NCBI GenBank assembly: GCA_943370145.1
Contig: CALRPY020000060.1
Location: forward strand, 1 to 25,391
Source: Ga0077536 sp943370145
Lineage (GTDB): Bacteria > Pseudomonadota > Gammaproteobacteria > Ga0077536
DNA: 25,391 nt
Reading direction: 5' to 3'
Part shown: positions 8,404 through 17,800 of the stretch, one piece after another
Layout of the letters: each line of letters begins with the position of its first letter
How positions within the stretch are numbered: position 1 is the stretch's first letter
The notes under the pieces: generated by a model
The model's database searches: none
Seen by the model: the letters and a program-made list of their open reading frames with translations, nothing else
What the model was told of the DNA's origin: nothing
Program-made: the position numbers and the translations under genes

Positions 8404-10485
8404 ATGAAGAAACTTGCGTGCGTCGCGTTCGCGGCGCTGATGTCCCACGCATCGATGGCGGCCACCACCGTGGACGGCGCGGCCCTGGCCGACGAGAAGT
8501 CCGGCGCGAACTGGCTGTCCTATGGTCGTACCTACAGTGAGCAACGGTTCAGCCCGCTGGCGCAGATCGACGCGCAGAACGTCAGCGGCCTCGGCGTGTC
8601 CTGGTACATGGATCTCGGCGAACACAAATCACTGCTCGCGACCCCGCTGGTCGTCGACGGCGTGATGTATTTCACCGGCAGCTACGCGAAGGTCATCGCC
8701 GTCGACACCCGCACCGGCAAGGAACTGTGGACCTACGATCCCAAGGTCATCGAGACCGCTGGCGAGCGCGCGCGCGTGATCTGGGACTCCAATCGGGGCG
8801 TCGCCTACTGGAAGGGCCGGGTCTTCGTCGCCGCCGGCGACGGCCGGCTGATTGCGCTCGATGCCGCGACGGGCAAGGAAGTGTGGAGCGTGATGACCGT
8901 CGACCCGAAGCTCGCCTACTTCATCAACGGCGCGCCCCGCGTGTTCAAGGACAAGGTGATCATCGGCAACGGTGGCACGGAGTGGGGCGGGCTGCGTGGC
9001 TATGTCACCGCCTACGACACCGAGACGGGCAAGCAGGCGTGGCGCTTCTACACCGTGCCCGGCAACCCGGCCGACGGCTTCGAGGACGAGACGCAGGCAA
9101 TGGCGGCCAAGACCTGGACCGGCAAGTGGTGGGAGCACGGTGGCGGCGGCACGGTGTGGAACGGCCTCACCTACGACCCCGAGTTCAACCGCATCTACAT
9201 CGGCACCGGCAACGGATCACCCTGGAACCGCAAGATCCGAAGCCCCGATGGCGGCGACAACCTGTTCCTGTGCTCGATCGTCGCGCTCGACGCCGACACC
9301 GGCAAATACGTCTGGCATTACCAGACGGTGCCGGGCGAGACCTGGGACTACAACTCGAACATGGACATGGTGCTCGCCGATCTGACGATCGACGGCAAGC
9401 CGGTCAAGGCGATGATGCACGCGCCGAAGAACGGCTTCTTCTACGTGCTGGACCGCGCGACCGGCAAGCTGATCTCGGCCGAGAAAATCGGCCGCGCGAC
9501 CTGGGCCGAGCGCATCGACATGGCGACCGGCCGGCCGGTGGAGGCGAAGGGCGCGCGCTTCGAGGACGGCGAGGAACTGATCTACCCGGGGCCGCTCGGC
9601 GTGCACAACTGGCACGCGATGTCCTTCAATCCCGGCACCGGGCTCGCCTACATCCCGACGCAGGACCTGCCGGCGCTGTTCACCGACAAGAAGATCAAGC
9701 CCGCGGACTGGCAGTCGCCGAGTTTCGCCTTCGATCCGGGCGTGGACCTCATGCGCGATGACATGCCGCTGAAGATCGACGCTTCCGCGCTGCTCGCGTG
9801 GGACCCGGTCAAGCAGGAGAAGATCTGGGAGCAGAAGCTGCCCGGCGCATGGAACCCCGGCACACTGACCACCGCCGGCAACCTCGTGTTCCAGGGGCGC
9901 ACCGACGGCAAGCTCGTCGCCTACCGCGCCACCGACGGCGTCCCGCTGTGGATGTTCGACATGGGCGTCGGCATCTCGGCGCCGCCGATTACCTACGAGG
10001 TCGACGGCAAGCAGCACGTCGCGCTGCTCGCGGGCTGGGGCGGGGCGGCGGCATCGATGGTCGGCGCGATCACCGCGCAGCACGGCTGGTCCTACGGCAT
10101 GCATCCGCGGCGCCTGGTCGTGTTCGCGCTGGACGGCGACAAGCAGTTGCCGAAGGCGCCCCCGCCGACGTTCGCGACGCCACTGGTCCAGGAGGATTTC
10201 AAGGTCGACGAAATGCTGGCGGAGCAGGGTAGCTACCTGTTCGTGCGCAACTGCGCGAGCTGCCACGGCGGCGGGGCGGTGGCCGGCGGCTACGCGCCCG
10301 ATCTGCGCGCCTCGCAGGCCCCCGTCTATCCGGAAGCCTTCAAGGAGATCGTCGTCGGTGGCAGCCGCCGCCTGCAGGGCATGCCGCAGTTCAAGGAACT
10401 GTCCGACGCCGACCTGAACGCGATCACCCACTACATCCGCCGCCAGGCGCGCAAGTCGACCACGGCGGCGATGGGCGGGCAATAG
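8404..10485 (+). CDS. PQQ-dependent quinohemoprotein dehydrogenase with C-terminal cytochrome c domain
   Basis: This is a periplasmic dehydrogenase that oxidises an alcohol or similar substrate with pyrroloquinoline quinone and passes electrons to its own haem. Residues 1-19 (MKKLACVAFAALMSHASMA) form a signal peptide. The main body (about 30-590) is an eight-bladed propeller with repeated tryptophan-docking motifs such as TGKELWTYDP, TGKEVWSV and TGKYVWHYQ. The expected catalytic Asp is in GETWDYN (Asp315). Residue 317 is Asn rather than the Asp that marks lanthanide-type XoxF enzymes, which points to calcium. The C-terminal cytochrome c has NCASCHGG (Cys617, Cys620, His621) and a probable axial Met660 in LQGMPQF. 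The adjacent-cysteine pair normally found before NRG is absent (VIWDSNRG, residues 125-132). At 693 residues it is normal length for a type II enzyme. GGGGAGAG precedes ATG 8404. Substrate unknown. Confidence 0.9.
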   Translation: MKKLACVAFAALMSHASMAATTVDGAALADEKSGANWLSYGRTYSEQRFSPLAQIDAQNVSGLGVSWYMDLGEHKSLLATPLVVDGVMYFTGSYAKVIAVDTRTGKELWTYDPKVIETAGERARVIWDSNRGVAYWKGRVFVAAGDGRLIALDAATGKEVWSVMTVDPKLAYFINGAPRVFKDKVIIGNGGTEWGGLRGYVTAYDTETGKQAWRFYTVPGNPADGFEDETQAMAAKTWTGKWWEHGGGGTVWNGLTYDPEFNRIYIGTGNGSPWNRKIRSPDGGDNLFLCSIVALDADTGKYVWHYQTVPGETWDYNSNMDMVLADLTIDGKPVKAMMHAPKNGFFYVLDRATGKLISAEKIGRATWAERIDMATGRPVEAKGARFEDGEELIYPGPLGVHNWHAMSFNPGTGLAYIPTQDLPALFTDKKIKPADWQSPSFAFDPGVDLMRDDMPLKIDASALLAWDPVKQEKIWEQKLPGAWNPGTLTTAGNLVFQGRTDGKLVAYRATDGVPLWMFDMGVGISAPPITYEVDGKQHVALLAGWGGAAASMVGAITAQHGWSYGMHPRRLVVFALDGDKQLPKAPPPTFATPLVQEDFKVDEMLAEQGSYLFVRNCASCHGGGAVAGGYAPDLRASQAPVYPEAFKEIVVGGSRRLQGMPQFKELSDADLNAITHYIRRQARKSTTAAMGGQ

Positions 10486-10505
10486 CGACTGTATCGGGGA
10501 AATCC

Positions 10506-10631
10506 TGCCACCGAGAACACAGAGAACGCCGAGATTGGAAAGGGATTGAGGCAAAGCTTTCATGGCCGGGATTCTCCCGCGAGCCATTTGAATCCATTCC
10601 TTCCTCTGTGTTCTCGGTGATCTCGGTGGCA
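10506..10631. repeat. MITE-like inverted repeat element
   Basis: A perfect 16-bp inverted repeat, CACCGAGAACACAGAG (10509-10524) and its complement (10604-10619), bounds about 80 bp of non-coding DNA. The outer flanks extend the symmetry: TGCCACCGAG begins the element at 10506 and CTCGGTGGCA closes it at 10622-10631. The right arm repeats the CTCGGTG word twice. The transcript would fold into a long hairpin, so it may also end the PQQ-dehydrogenase mRNA. No transposase is encoded. Its high symmetry and AT-richer centre suggest a mobile, non-autonomous or dispersed intergenic repeat. Confidence 0.55.
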
Positions 10632-10698
10632 AAACCCACGCGCGAATCAGGCGACGCGGCGCGTGAGCAAAAGAAGCACAAATGAGGAGAGGAGTCCT

Positions 10699-11520
10699 AT
10701 GTCGAACTGGAAGGTAGAGAACAGGAGCGGCGTGGTCATCGCGTCGTGGGTCAACCCGCCGATGAACTACATGACGGCGGACGGCATGCGCGAGCTGAAC
10801 GGGCTCATCGAGACCTGGCGCGACACCAGCGTGCGCGTCGTCATCCTGACCGGCGGCGTGCCCGACCGCTTCATCACGCACTACAGCGTCGAGGAGCTGG
10901 TCACCAGCGCGAAGGACCGGTCGCTGATGATGAACGTCGGCCGTTCCTGGCTGCATCACCACAACGCGACGCTGACCAACCTGCGCGACCTGCCGAAGCC
11001 CGTGATCGCCGCGATGAGCGGCAGCACGATGGGCGGTGGCTTCGAGACCTCGCTGTCCTGCGACATCCGCATCGCGCAGCGCGGTGATTTCCGCTACGGC
11101 CTGCCGGAGGTCACGCTCGGCATCCTGCCGGGAGGCTGCGGCACGCAGCGCCTGTCGCGACTGATCGGCGCCGGTCGTGCGATCGACTTCATCCTGCGCG
11201 GACGGATCTGCCGGCCCGAGGAGGCGCTCGCGATGGGCATCGTGCACGAAATCGCCGACGACGCGCTCGCGCGGGCGCTCGAAATCGCGAACGAGATGTG
11301 CACGCTGTCGCCGGTCGCGATCGCCGAGACCAAGCGTGCGGTCTACGAGGGTTCGGAAGTGCACCTGCAGGCGGGCCTCGAGATCGAGGGTGACGCGTTC
11401 ATCCACACGATGCTGACCGACGAGGCGGTCGCCATCATGGAGGAATACGTCGCGACGCCGTTCGAACAGCGCATCGCGTGGCTGGAGCGCAAGAAGGCCC
11501 TGCTGCACCCGTCCCGTTGA
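10699..11520 (+). CDS. Enoyl-CoA hydratase/isomerase (crotonase) family protein
   Basis: This 273-residue cytoplasmic enzyme acts on a CoA thioester. The crotonase signature is clear: AAMSGSTMGGGFETSLSCDIRIA (Glu116) and YGLPEVTLGILPGGCGTQRL (Glu137). These correspond to the two catalytic glutamates of enoyl-CoA hydratase, so a hydratase activity is plausible, though the pair is one residue further apart than usual. The oxyanion-hole region is less standard (ILTGGVPDRFITHYSVEEL instead of the usual GGxFxAGADL). ATG 10699 follows an excellent GAGGAGAGGAG site; the upstream ATG at 10663 is rejected because it has no such site. It follows the PQQ dehydrogenase but is separated by the repeat element. 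A role downstream of ring opening in the box pathway (dehydroadipyl-CoA isomerisation or hydration) is possible but only inferred. Confidence 0.88.
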   Translation: MSNWKVENRSGVVIASWVNPPMNYMTADGMRELNGLIETWRDTSVRVVILTGGVPDRFITHYSVEELVTSAKDRSLMMNVGRSWLHHHNATLTNLRDLPKPVIAAMSGSTMGGGFETSLSCDIRIAQRGDFRYGLPEVTLGILPGGCGTQRLSRLIGAGRAIDFILRGRICRPEEALAMGIVHEIADDALARALEIANEMCTLSPVAIAETKRAVYEGSEVHLQAGLEIEGDAFIHTMLTDEAVAIMEEYVATPFEQRIAWLERKKALLHPSR

Positions 11521-11521
11521 C

Positions 11522-11551
11522 GCGGCGGGGCTCGCCCCGTCCACCCGCCGC
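11522..11551 (+). terminator. GC-rich hairpin after the crotonase gene
   Basis: Two nested inverted repeats follow the stop codon immediately: GCGGCGGG (11522-11529) with CCCGCCGC (11544-11551), and alternatively CGGGG (11526-11530) with CCCCG (11535-11539). There is no U-tract, so this would be a Rho-assisted or mRNA-stabilising structure rather than a classical intrinsic terminator. Confidence 0.3.
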
Positions 11552-11729
11552 AACGGCCGCCCCCCCCTGGGTCCGTGGCGGCGGATCCCCTCCCGCTTCG
11601 GTGTCGTCGCGGCGAACCGCCGCCGACGAGCGATTCAAGCGTTCTTCCGCGCAGGCGCTAACCCTTGTCGATCGCCGGACGTGCCGAGCCTCGGCACACC
11701 GGCACCAGACCCTTGGGGGAGGAGCGCAA

Positions 11730-13829
11730 TTGTCACAGCTTTACCCGGCCGGCGCGTTCGCCGCCACCACATTCCTGGGCGCCTTTCTGTCGTTTCTGGT
11801 CCAGCCGCTGATCACGCGCCACATTCTGCCGTGGTTCGGCGGCGCGAGCGCGGTGTGGACCACCGCGATGATGTTCTTCCAGCTGACCCTGCTCGCGGGC
11901 TACGCCTACACGCACCTGCTCGTCGGGCGGCTCCCGCTGCGTCGCCAGGTGGCGGTGCACCTGGCCCTCATGGCCTGCGCCCTGTGCCTGCTGCCGATCA
12001 CGCCGGACGCCGTCTGGAAGACCGCCGGGCCCGACGACCCGCGCTGGCGCATCGTCGTGGTGCTCGCCGCCTCGGTCGGGCTGCCGTTCCTGATGCTGTC
12101 ATCGACGACACCGCTGATGCAGTCCTGGCTGCATCGCGTGCAGCCGGGGCGGGAGCCGTACAACTTCTATGCGCTGTCGAACCTGGGTTCCATCCTCGGG
12201 CTTGCCCTCTATCCGCTGGCGATAGAGCCCTTGTTCGGCGTGGCGCGGCAGGCGGTCCTGTGGTCGCTGGCTTTCGGGGTTTTCGCGCTTGCCACCGGGT
12301 GGTCCGGCCTGCGCCTCTACCGGCAGGCAGGGGCGGTCGTTGAACGACAGGCACTGGCAACGCACAGCCTGCTCAAACCGCCGCCCGGTCGCGTCCTCGC
12401 CTGGCTCTCGCTGTCGGCGCTGGCGGTGGTGGTGCTGCTCGCCGCCACCAACCAGCTGTGCAAGGACGTGGCGGTGGTGCCGATGCTCTGGATCCTGCCG
12501 CTCGGCCTGTATCTGGTCTCGTTCATCGTGTGTTTCGGGAGGCCGGCGTGGTATCGCCGGCCGCTGTGGGCAGCGCTGCTCGGCGCGTCAGTGATTGGCG
12601 TGACCTGGCTGCTGCACCAGGACTTCAAGGCCGAAGTCCCGCTGCCGCTGCAGATCGCCGTCTATTCGGCCGCGGTGTTCGCCTGCTGCATGGTCATGCA
12701 CGGCGAGGTCTACCGGCTGCGCCCGCCCGCTGATCAGCTGACGGCGTTCTATCTCGCGCTGTCGGTGGGCGGCGCCTTCGGCGGCGTGCTGGTGAATGTC
12801 GTCGCGCCGCTGGTCTTCGACGGCTACTGGGAATTCCACCTCGGGCTGCTCGGCACGGTGCTGATGCTGGGCTGGCTGGTGCACCGCGACTGGCGGCGCG
12901 AGCCCCGTTCCGTGCGGCGGCGGGTGTGCAGCGCCGCGTGGCTCGCGGGTTGCGCGGGGCTCGCGCTGGCGCTCGCCCTGCACGTGCAGGCACAGACCTC
13001 GCGCAGCATCGCCGCCGAGCGCAATTTCTACGGGATGCTGCGCGTTTACGAATATGCGCAAGGCAGCCCTCGCCACGTGCGCCAGTTCTTTCACGGGCGC
13101 ATCCTGCACGGCGCGCAGTACCTCGACGACGCCTACCGGACCCGCCCGCTGTCCTATTACGGTCCGAGCAGTGGCATATGGATCGCGGTGCAGGTGCAGC
13201 GCCTGCTGGCGCGCGGGCGGGAGGAGCGCAATACGCTGCGGATTGCGGTCATCGGCGAGGGCGCGGCGGCCTTCGCCGCGCACGGCCGCGCGGGCGATCT
13301 GGTCCGGTTCTACGAGATAGATCCGGCGGTGGACAGCTTCGCCCGCACGCATTTCACCTACCTGGCGGAATCCGCGGCGAAGACCGAGGTCGTCTTCGGC
13401 GACGCACGGGTTTCGCTCGAGCGGGAATTCGCGCAGCGCGGTCCGCAGGGCTATGACCTGCTGGTGCTGGATGCTTTCAGCGGTGACGGCATTCCGGTGC
13501 ATCTGCTGACGCGGGAAGCGCTGGTCATCTACCGCCGGCACCTCGCTGCCGGCGGCGTGATCGCGTTTCACATCAGCAACCGGCATTTCGACCTGAGCCC
13601 GGTGGTCCACGGGCTCGCGGCCGACGCTGGCCTGGAGGCACTGTCCATCGAGGGCGACGGCAAGAATTTCGGCGAAAGCGGCAGTGACTGGATGCTGGTA
13701 TCCGGCAACGAGAGATTCCTGCGCCAGGTGCGGCCTGCCGCCGCGCCGGTCTCCCACAGTCCGCGCGAACGCCTGCTGTGGACGGATGATCGAGCCAACC
13801 CGATGGACGCGCTGATGGTGGATTGGTGA
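11730..13829 (+). CDS. Fused MFS-like membrane domain / spermidine synthase-like protein
   Basis: A 699-residue fusion. Residues 1 to about 430 are a polytopic membrane domain with many hydrophobic helices (for example FLGAFLSFLVQPLITRHILPW near the start). About residues 440-695 form a Rossmann-like domain related to spermidine synthase: IAVIGEG (507-511 region), YEIDPAVDSFAR, VVFGDARVSLE, DAFSGDGIP (from Asp581), then GGVIAFHISNRHF. The glycine-rich SAM loop is degenerate (VIGEGAAAF instead of GGGDGG), and the polyamine-synthase D-S/T-S/T-D motif is replaced by DAFSGD. Canonical spermidine formation is therefore unlikely. Start TTG 11730 is chosen because AGGAG (11720-11724) lies 5 nt upstream; longer in-frame starts from 11478 overlap the previous gene. 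It is known as a family but its substrate is unknown. Confidence 0.85.
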   Translation: MSQLYPAGAFAATTFLGAFLSFLVQPLITRHILPWFGGASAVWTTAMMFFQLTLLAGYAYTHLLVGRLPLRRQVAVHLALMACALCLLPITPDAVWKTAGPDDPRWRIVVVLAASVGLPFLMLSSTTPLMQSWLHRVQPGREPYNFYALSNLGSILGLALYPLAIEPLFGVARQAVLWSLAFGVFALATGWSGLRLYRQAGAVVERQALATHSLLKPPPGRVLAWLSLSALAVVVLLAATNQLCKDVAVVPMLWILPLGLYLVSFIVCFGRPAWYRRPLWAALLGASVIGVTWLLHQDFKAEVPLPLQIAVYSAAVFACCMVMHGEVYRLRPPADQLTAFYLALSVGGAFGGVLVNVVAPLVFDGYWEFHLGLLGTVLMLGWLVHRDWRREPRSVRRRVCSAAWLAGCAGLALALALHVQAQTSRSIAAERNFYGMLRVYEYAQGSPRHVRQFFHGRILHGAQYLDDAYRTRPLSYYGPSSGIWIAVQVQRLLARGREERNTLRIAVIGEGAAAFAAHGRAGDLVRFYEIDPAVDSFARTHFTYLAESAAKTEVVFGDARVSLEREFAQRGPQGYDLLVLDAFSGDGIPVHLLTREALVIYRRHLAAGGVIAFHISNRHFDLSPVVHGLAADAGLEALSIEGDGKNFGESGSDWMLVSGNERFLRQVRPAAAPVSHSPRERLLWTDDRANPMDALMVDW

Positions 13830-14085
13830 ACTCGATTGGATCGAAACCCTCCCGGTGTTACGAAACTTAACCGGTGAAGGAAGGGCTCTTGATTACTGGT
13901 AGGAGTAACTCTGGTCCACCCGGGCGCGCGTCCCCCTAATCTCCATGCCAACGTCGTGCGGGTGGAATACACGGGTGTTCACCGCGTGCGGCGGGGGCGC
14001 AGACGCACGGGGCAATGCCGTCCCGCGCGGCTGCGGCAGACACCAACGGACCGCATGACGGTTCGCGCCAAATCGGAGAAACAGA

Positions 14086-14718
14086 ATGAAAAGATACGTT
14101 GCCGCTCGCAACCTGCTGGCAGGCCTGTGCCTGCTGCTGGCGTGCGCGAGCGCCGGGGCAGTGCCACTGAGCTCGGGCAGTCTCGGACTGACGAAGAGCT
14201 ATCCGGACCTCGAGTTCAATTTCCTGGAGCTGGACTTTAACTCCCTCACCGGCGACTTCCGGATCGAGAGCCAGTTCGATCTCGCAAGCTATTACGCCAG
14301 CATCGGGAGCAACGAGGCTGTGTCCAACGCGAGTTTCCTGATTTCAGGCAAGGCCTCGGCCACCGCTGCCGACCTGGATCTGGAAATCATCGGCAACCTG
14401 GCCTCGCTGGGCGGCGGTACACAGTCGCTGCTGAAGGGCACGCTGAGCAAGTTGTCCAGCGTCGGCGGGGTGTTCGAATTCGCCTTCGACAACCTCACGG
14501 GCGCCCTGGCGAGCGCCTACATGGGTTACGCGGGCGTCATCTTCGCCGACTCGAGCCTCAGCGGCTTCGACTTCAAGCAGTCGGCCACGGGTGACTGGAC
14601 ACTTGCGACCGCGGACACCTTCCTGACGTCCGCCCCTGTCCCCGAGCCGGCCAGCGCGCTGCTGGTGCTGGCGGGGCTGGGCCTGATGGCGGGCAGAAGG
14701 CGCCGCGTCGCGCAGTGA
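14086..14718 (+). CDS. PEP-CTERM sorting domain-containing secreted protein
   Basis: A 210-residue exported protein. Residues 1-25 (MKRYVAARNLLAGLCLLLACASAGA) are a Sec signal peptide. The mature middle (about 26-180) is Ser/Leu/Asp-rich beta-type sequence that I do not recognise. The C-terminus is a textbook PEP-CTERM signal: VPEP at 185-188, a hydrophobic helix (ASALLVLAGLGLMAG), and a basic tail RRRR. In known systems exosortase EpsH/XrtA recognises this signal and processes the protein at the inner membrane during exopolysaccharide-linked export. A GGAGA site precedes ATG 14086. The 256-bp upstream gap should hold its promoter but shows no clear sigma54 or sigma70 match. It begins a same-strand run with the large repeat protein and a PrsT-like gene. 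Confidence 0.9.
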   Translation: MKRYVAARNLLAGLCLLLACASAGAVPLSSGSLGLTKSYPDLEFNFLELDFNSLTGDFRIESQFDLASYYASIGSNEAVSNASFLISGKASATAADLDLEIIGNLASLGGGTQSLLKGTLSKLSSVGGVFEFAFDNLTGALASAYMGYAGVIFADSSLSGFDFKQSATGDWTLATADTFLTSAPVPEPASALLVLAGLGLMAGRRRRVAQ

Positions 14719-14800
14719 CGCGCGCCTGCTGACTCAAAAAACCGGACGCGCGGCCGGACACGGCCGCGCGCGCACCAGACACAACAAAGGCAGTACACCA

Positions 14801-17800
14801 ATGACGAAAACAATCCATGCGGGTTTGCGGGCGGTCGCGCGCGGCACGCTCGCGTCGCTGCTCCTGTGCGGCGGCACCGCGACCCATGCCGAACTGATCG
14901 GCATTGGTCCCCTCGATAAGCCCCTGATCACGATTTCGGGCGACGGCACGCTGAGCCATCAGGCCGACACCGACGCCTTCAGCGTCAGCTCCGTACCGAC
15001 GATCATCGTCCTGCCGCCCGCGCGATTCATAGAAGAGACCCTCGCGGGCGAGCTTCAATTCGAAATCAACCTCAAGGTCGACGATACCGGCAAGGCCACC
15101 AGCGGCGGCAGCGGACCCGATCTGCGGGTGGTCGGCGCGGTCGATTTCGACAACGACGGCACCGCGGACGTGGACGGCCAGCTGCTGACGGGCACGATCA
15201 ACCGCTTCGGTTCCCGGGACACGGGCGCCGCGGCGGACAATTTCGATTTCGAATTCAAGGTGACGGGTGGCCTGCTGCAGGACAAGTACGGCACCGGGAT
15301 GGTCGGGGTCATCATCAATTCCGAGAACTCCAGCTTCGTCGGCCGTTTCGACGCCGATTTCGAGGGGCGCTCCAAGGGCAATCTCGGTGCGCTGCCCGCC
15401 GCGCCGCAGCCGGCGATCAGCCTGTGCACGCTGGTCACGCTGAACGCTGACAAGGCCACCGGCCTGTCCGATGCGGACCAGTTGAGGGGGGACTCCTGCG
15501 ACGTCTTCAGCCAGATCATCCCCGGTGGCCCGGTCGGAAGCTCCAACGCCACCTACTGGCTGCGCGTCACCAACACCGGCACGGAGACCCTCAAGGAACT
15601 CGTGATCAACGCACCGGCGCTGGGCTTGCAGAACGTGTCCGTACCCGGGTCCTGCAGCACGCTCGCCGCAGGCGCCAAGTGCGACATTCCCTACAACGCA
15701 CCGGGCAACGCGTTCGCGAACCTGCACAAGGCGGGCGTCTGCGCGACGGCAGGCGCGGTCGAAGTGCTGGCGACGGTCGTTGGCAAGGGCCAGTCCAGCA
15801 ACACCCAGGTGACCGACAACGACCCGGCGGTGGTGCTGTGCGAGGGCACGCCGGCCGTCGAGATCCGCAAGCTGGTCAGGACTCGAACCGACGTCCCGTT
15901 CCAGGAAGCCAACAGCGAACAGGACGCGGCGATCGGCTTGCTCGGCAGTGGCGCGTGGTATCAGTTGGTCGTGCGCAATACCGGCACTGAAGTCCTGCGC
16001 AACCTGACCATCGATGATCCTGCGTTGGGGCTGTCGGGCGTGCCGCTGGTCGTCTCCGAACTCGCGCCGGGCGCGGTTGCTGAAATGACCCAGGGCACCA
16101 GCGGCTTCTCCAAGCTTTACCAGGCCGGTCGCTGCGCCACGACCGGCGTCAAGTTCAACAGTGCCTCCGTCAAGGCCTTCGGCAAGGTTTCGAACGCAAT
16201 GGTCACGTCGACGGACGTCGCCTACGTGAAGTGCAACCAGCCGGCGGTCAGCCTCGTGAAGCAGGTCAGCCTCGACGGCACGAACTTCGTGGACGCCGAC
16301 AGTCCGTCGGCGCCGGATGTGCCGCTCGGTCTCGTCGGCCAGACCAGCGTCCACTACCGCCTCGTGGTCGAGAACAAGGGCAACGAGACCCTGGGCAACG
16401 TGGTCGTCAGTGACGCCAGGCTCGGCATCTCGCAGTCGATCCCCGCGCTGCAGCCGGGCGAGAGCCGGGTGATCGGCGCCGGTGACGCGGGCTTCTACAA
16501 GCTCCTCGTCAGCAACGGCTGCCGCGGCGGGGTCGGCCTCTACGAGAACGTGGCCATGATCACCGGGGTCGGCGCCGAGACCGGCATGTCCGTCGCCGAC
16601 GACAATCCGGCGTACGTCCGCTGCATCAAGGGCCCCATGGTCCAGATCGAGAAGCAGGTCCGCCTGCTGCCGGGCGGCACGTTCATGGACGCTGACACGC
16701 CCGACACCGCCGTGAGCGGCGTGGTGGGCACAGCGGCGAACTTCGAGTTCCGCTTCAAGGTGACGAACATCGGTGACGAGGGACTCAACGGGTTCAAGTT
16801 CAAGGACGATGCGCTCGGGATTCCCGAGACCTCACTTGCGGCCATGAATCTCAACCCGGGTCAGAGCCAGTTCATCACCAGCACCACGACCGGCTTCGGC
16901 AAGCTGAATGCGCAGGGTTATTGCAACGCCGTGGGCAGCAAGCTCAACACGGCGCAGGTCACCGCCAGCGGCATCCTCTCGAAGCAGTCGGCCAGTGCGT
17001 CTGATCCGGCCTACGTGCAGTGCGACAAGCAGCAATCCTGCGCGATCGACGTGGATGCGACCTGTCTCGTCGAGGACACCGGGACGTCGGGCGGGATGTG
17101 CACGGCCGCGATCTCGGCGACGACGCTGCGCTACACCGGGCCGAGCATCGCCAACGCGACCGTCACCTTCCAGGGCAAGGACGGTGGTTCGGCGACCTAT
17201 ACCGGCGTCAACCTCGAGCAGAACGTCACGCAGCTGACGATGCCCGCGCAGAACGGCTACACGGTGGATGCGGGCGCCGGCACCAAGCTGGGTTCGGCGA
17301 CGACCATCACCATCAACGGCAAGGTCGAAATCATCCACACCAGCTGTTCCACGATCTACGAAGCGGGCAAGCCGGCGCCGCTCGACGCGAAGACGCCCAA
17401 CTACCCCAACGTCCAGAAGGGCGATCCGTCGGCCAACTGGTGGGTGGCCGGTTTCCGCCAGATCGATGGCGTGGTGATGAAGGAACCGGGTCCTCCCGTG
17501 CCCGGCAAGCAGTGCACCGTGCCGTTCGACGGGGCGGCGGTGACCTACTCGTACCGGGTGGACAACACGGGTGACACGCCTGTCAGCCTGGCGAGCGTCA
17601 AGGACAGCCTCCTCGGCGAGATGCTCGTCACCGTGCCCACGGAGGTTCCGGTGGGCGGAGAGGTGACGCTGGTCACCGAACCGTTCTTCGTCAACCAGGC
17701 GCGCATGCACGCCGTGACGGCGAGCGCCAGCGTGAAGGGTGTGCCGCAGGCAACTTGCGCGGCGACCAGCTCGGTGAATATTACGGTCGAGCCGGATGAC

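Noticed and set aside
13830..14085. Sigma54-type promoter before the PEP-CTERM gene
   Set aside because: PEP-CTERM genes are often under PrsR/sigma54 control, but no GG-N10-GC element with the TGGCAC/TTGC consensus could be seen. A weak imperfect palindrome at 13965-13980 (6 of 8 pairs) was not enough to call an operator.
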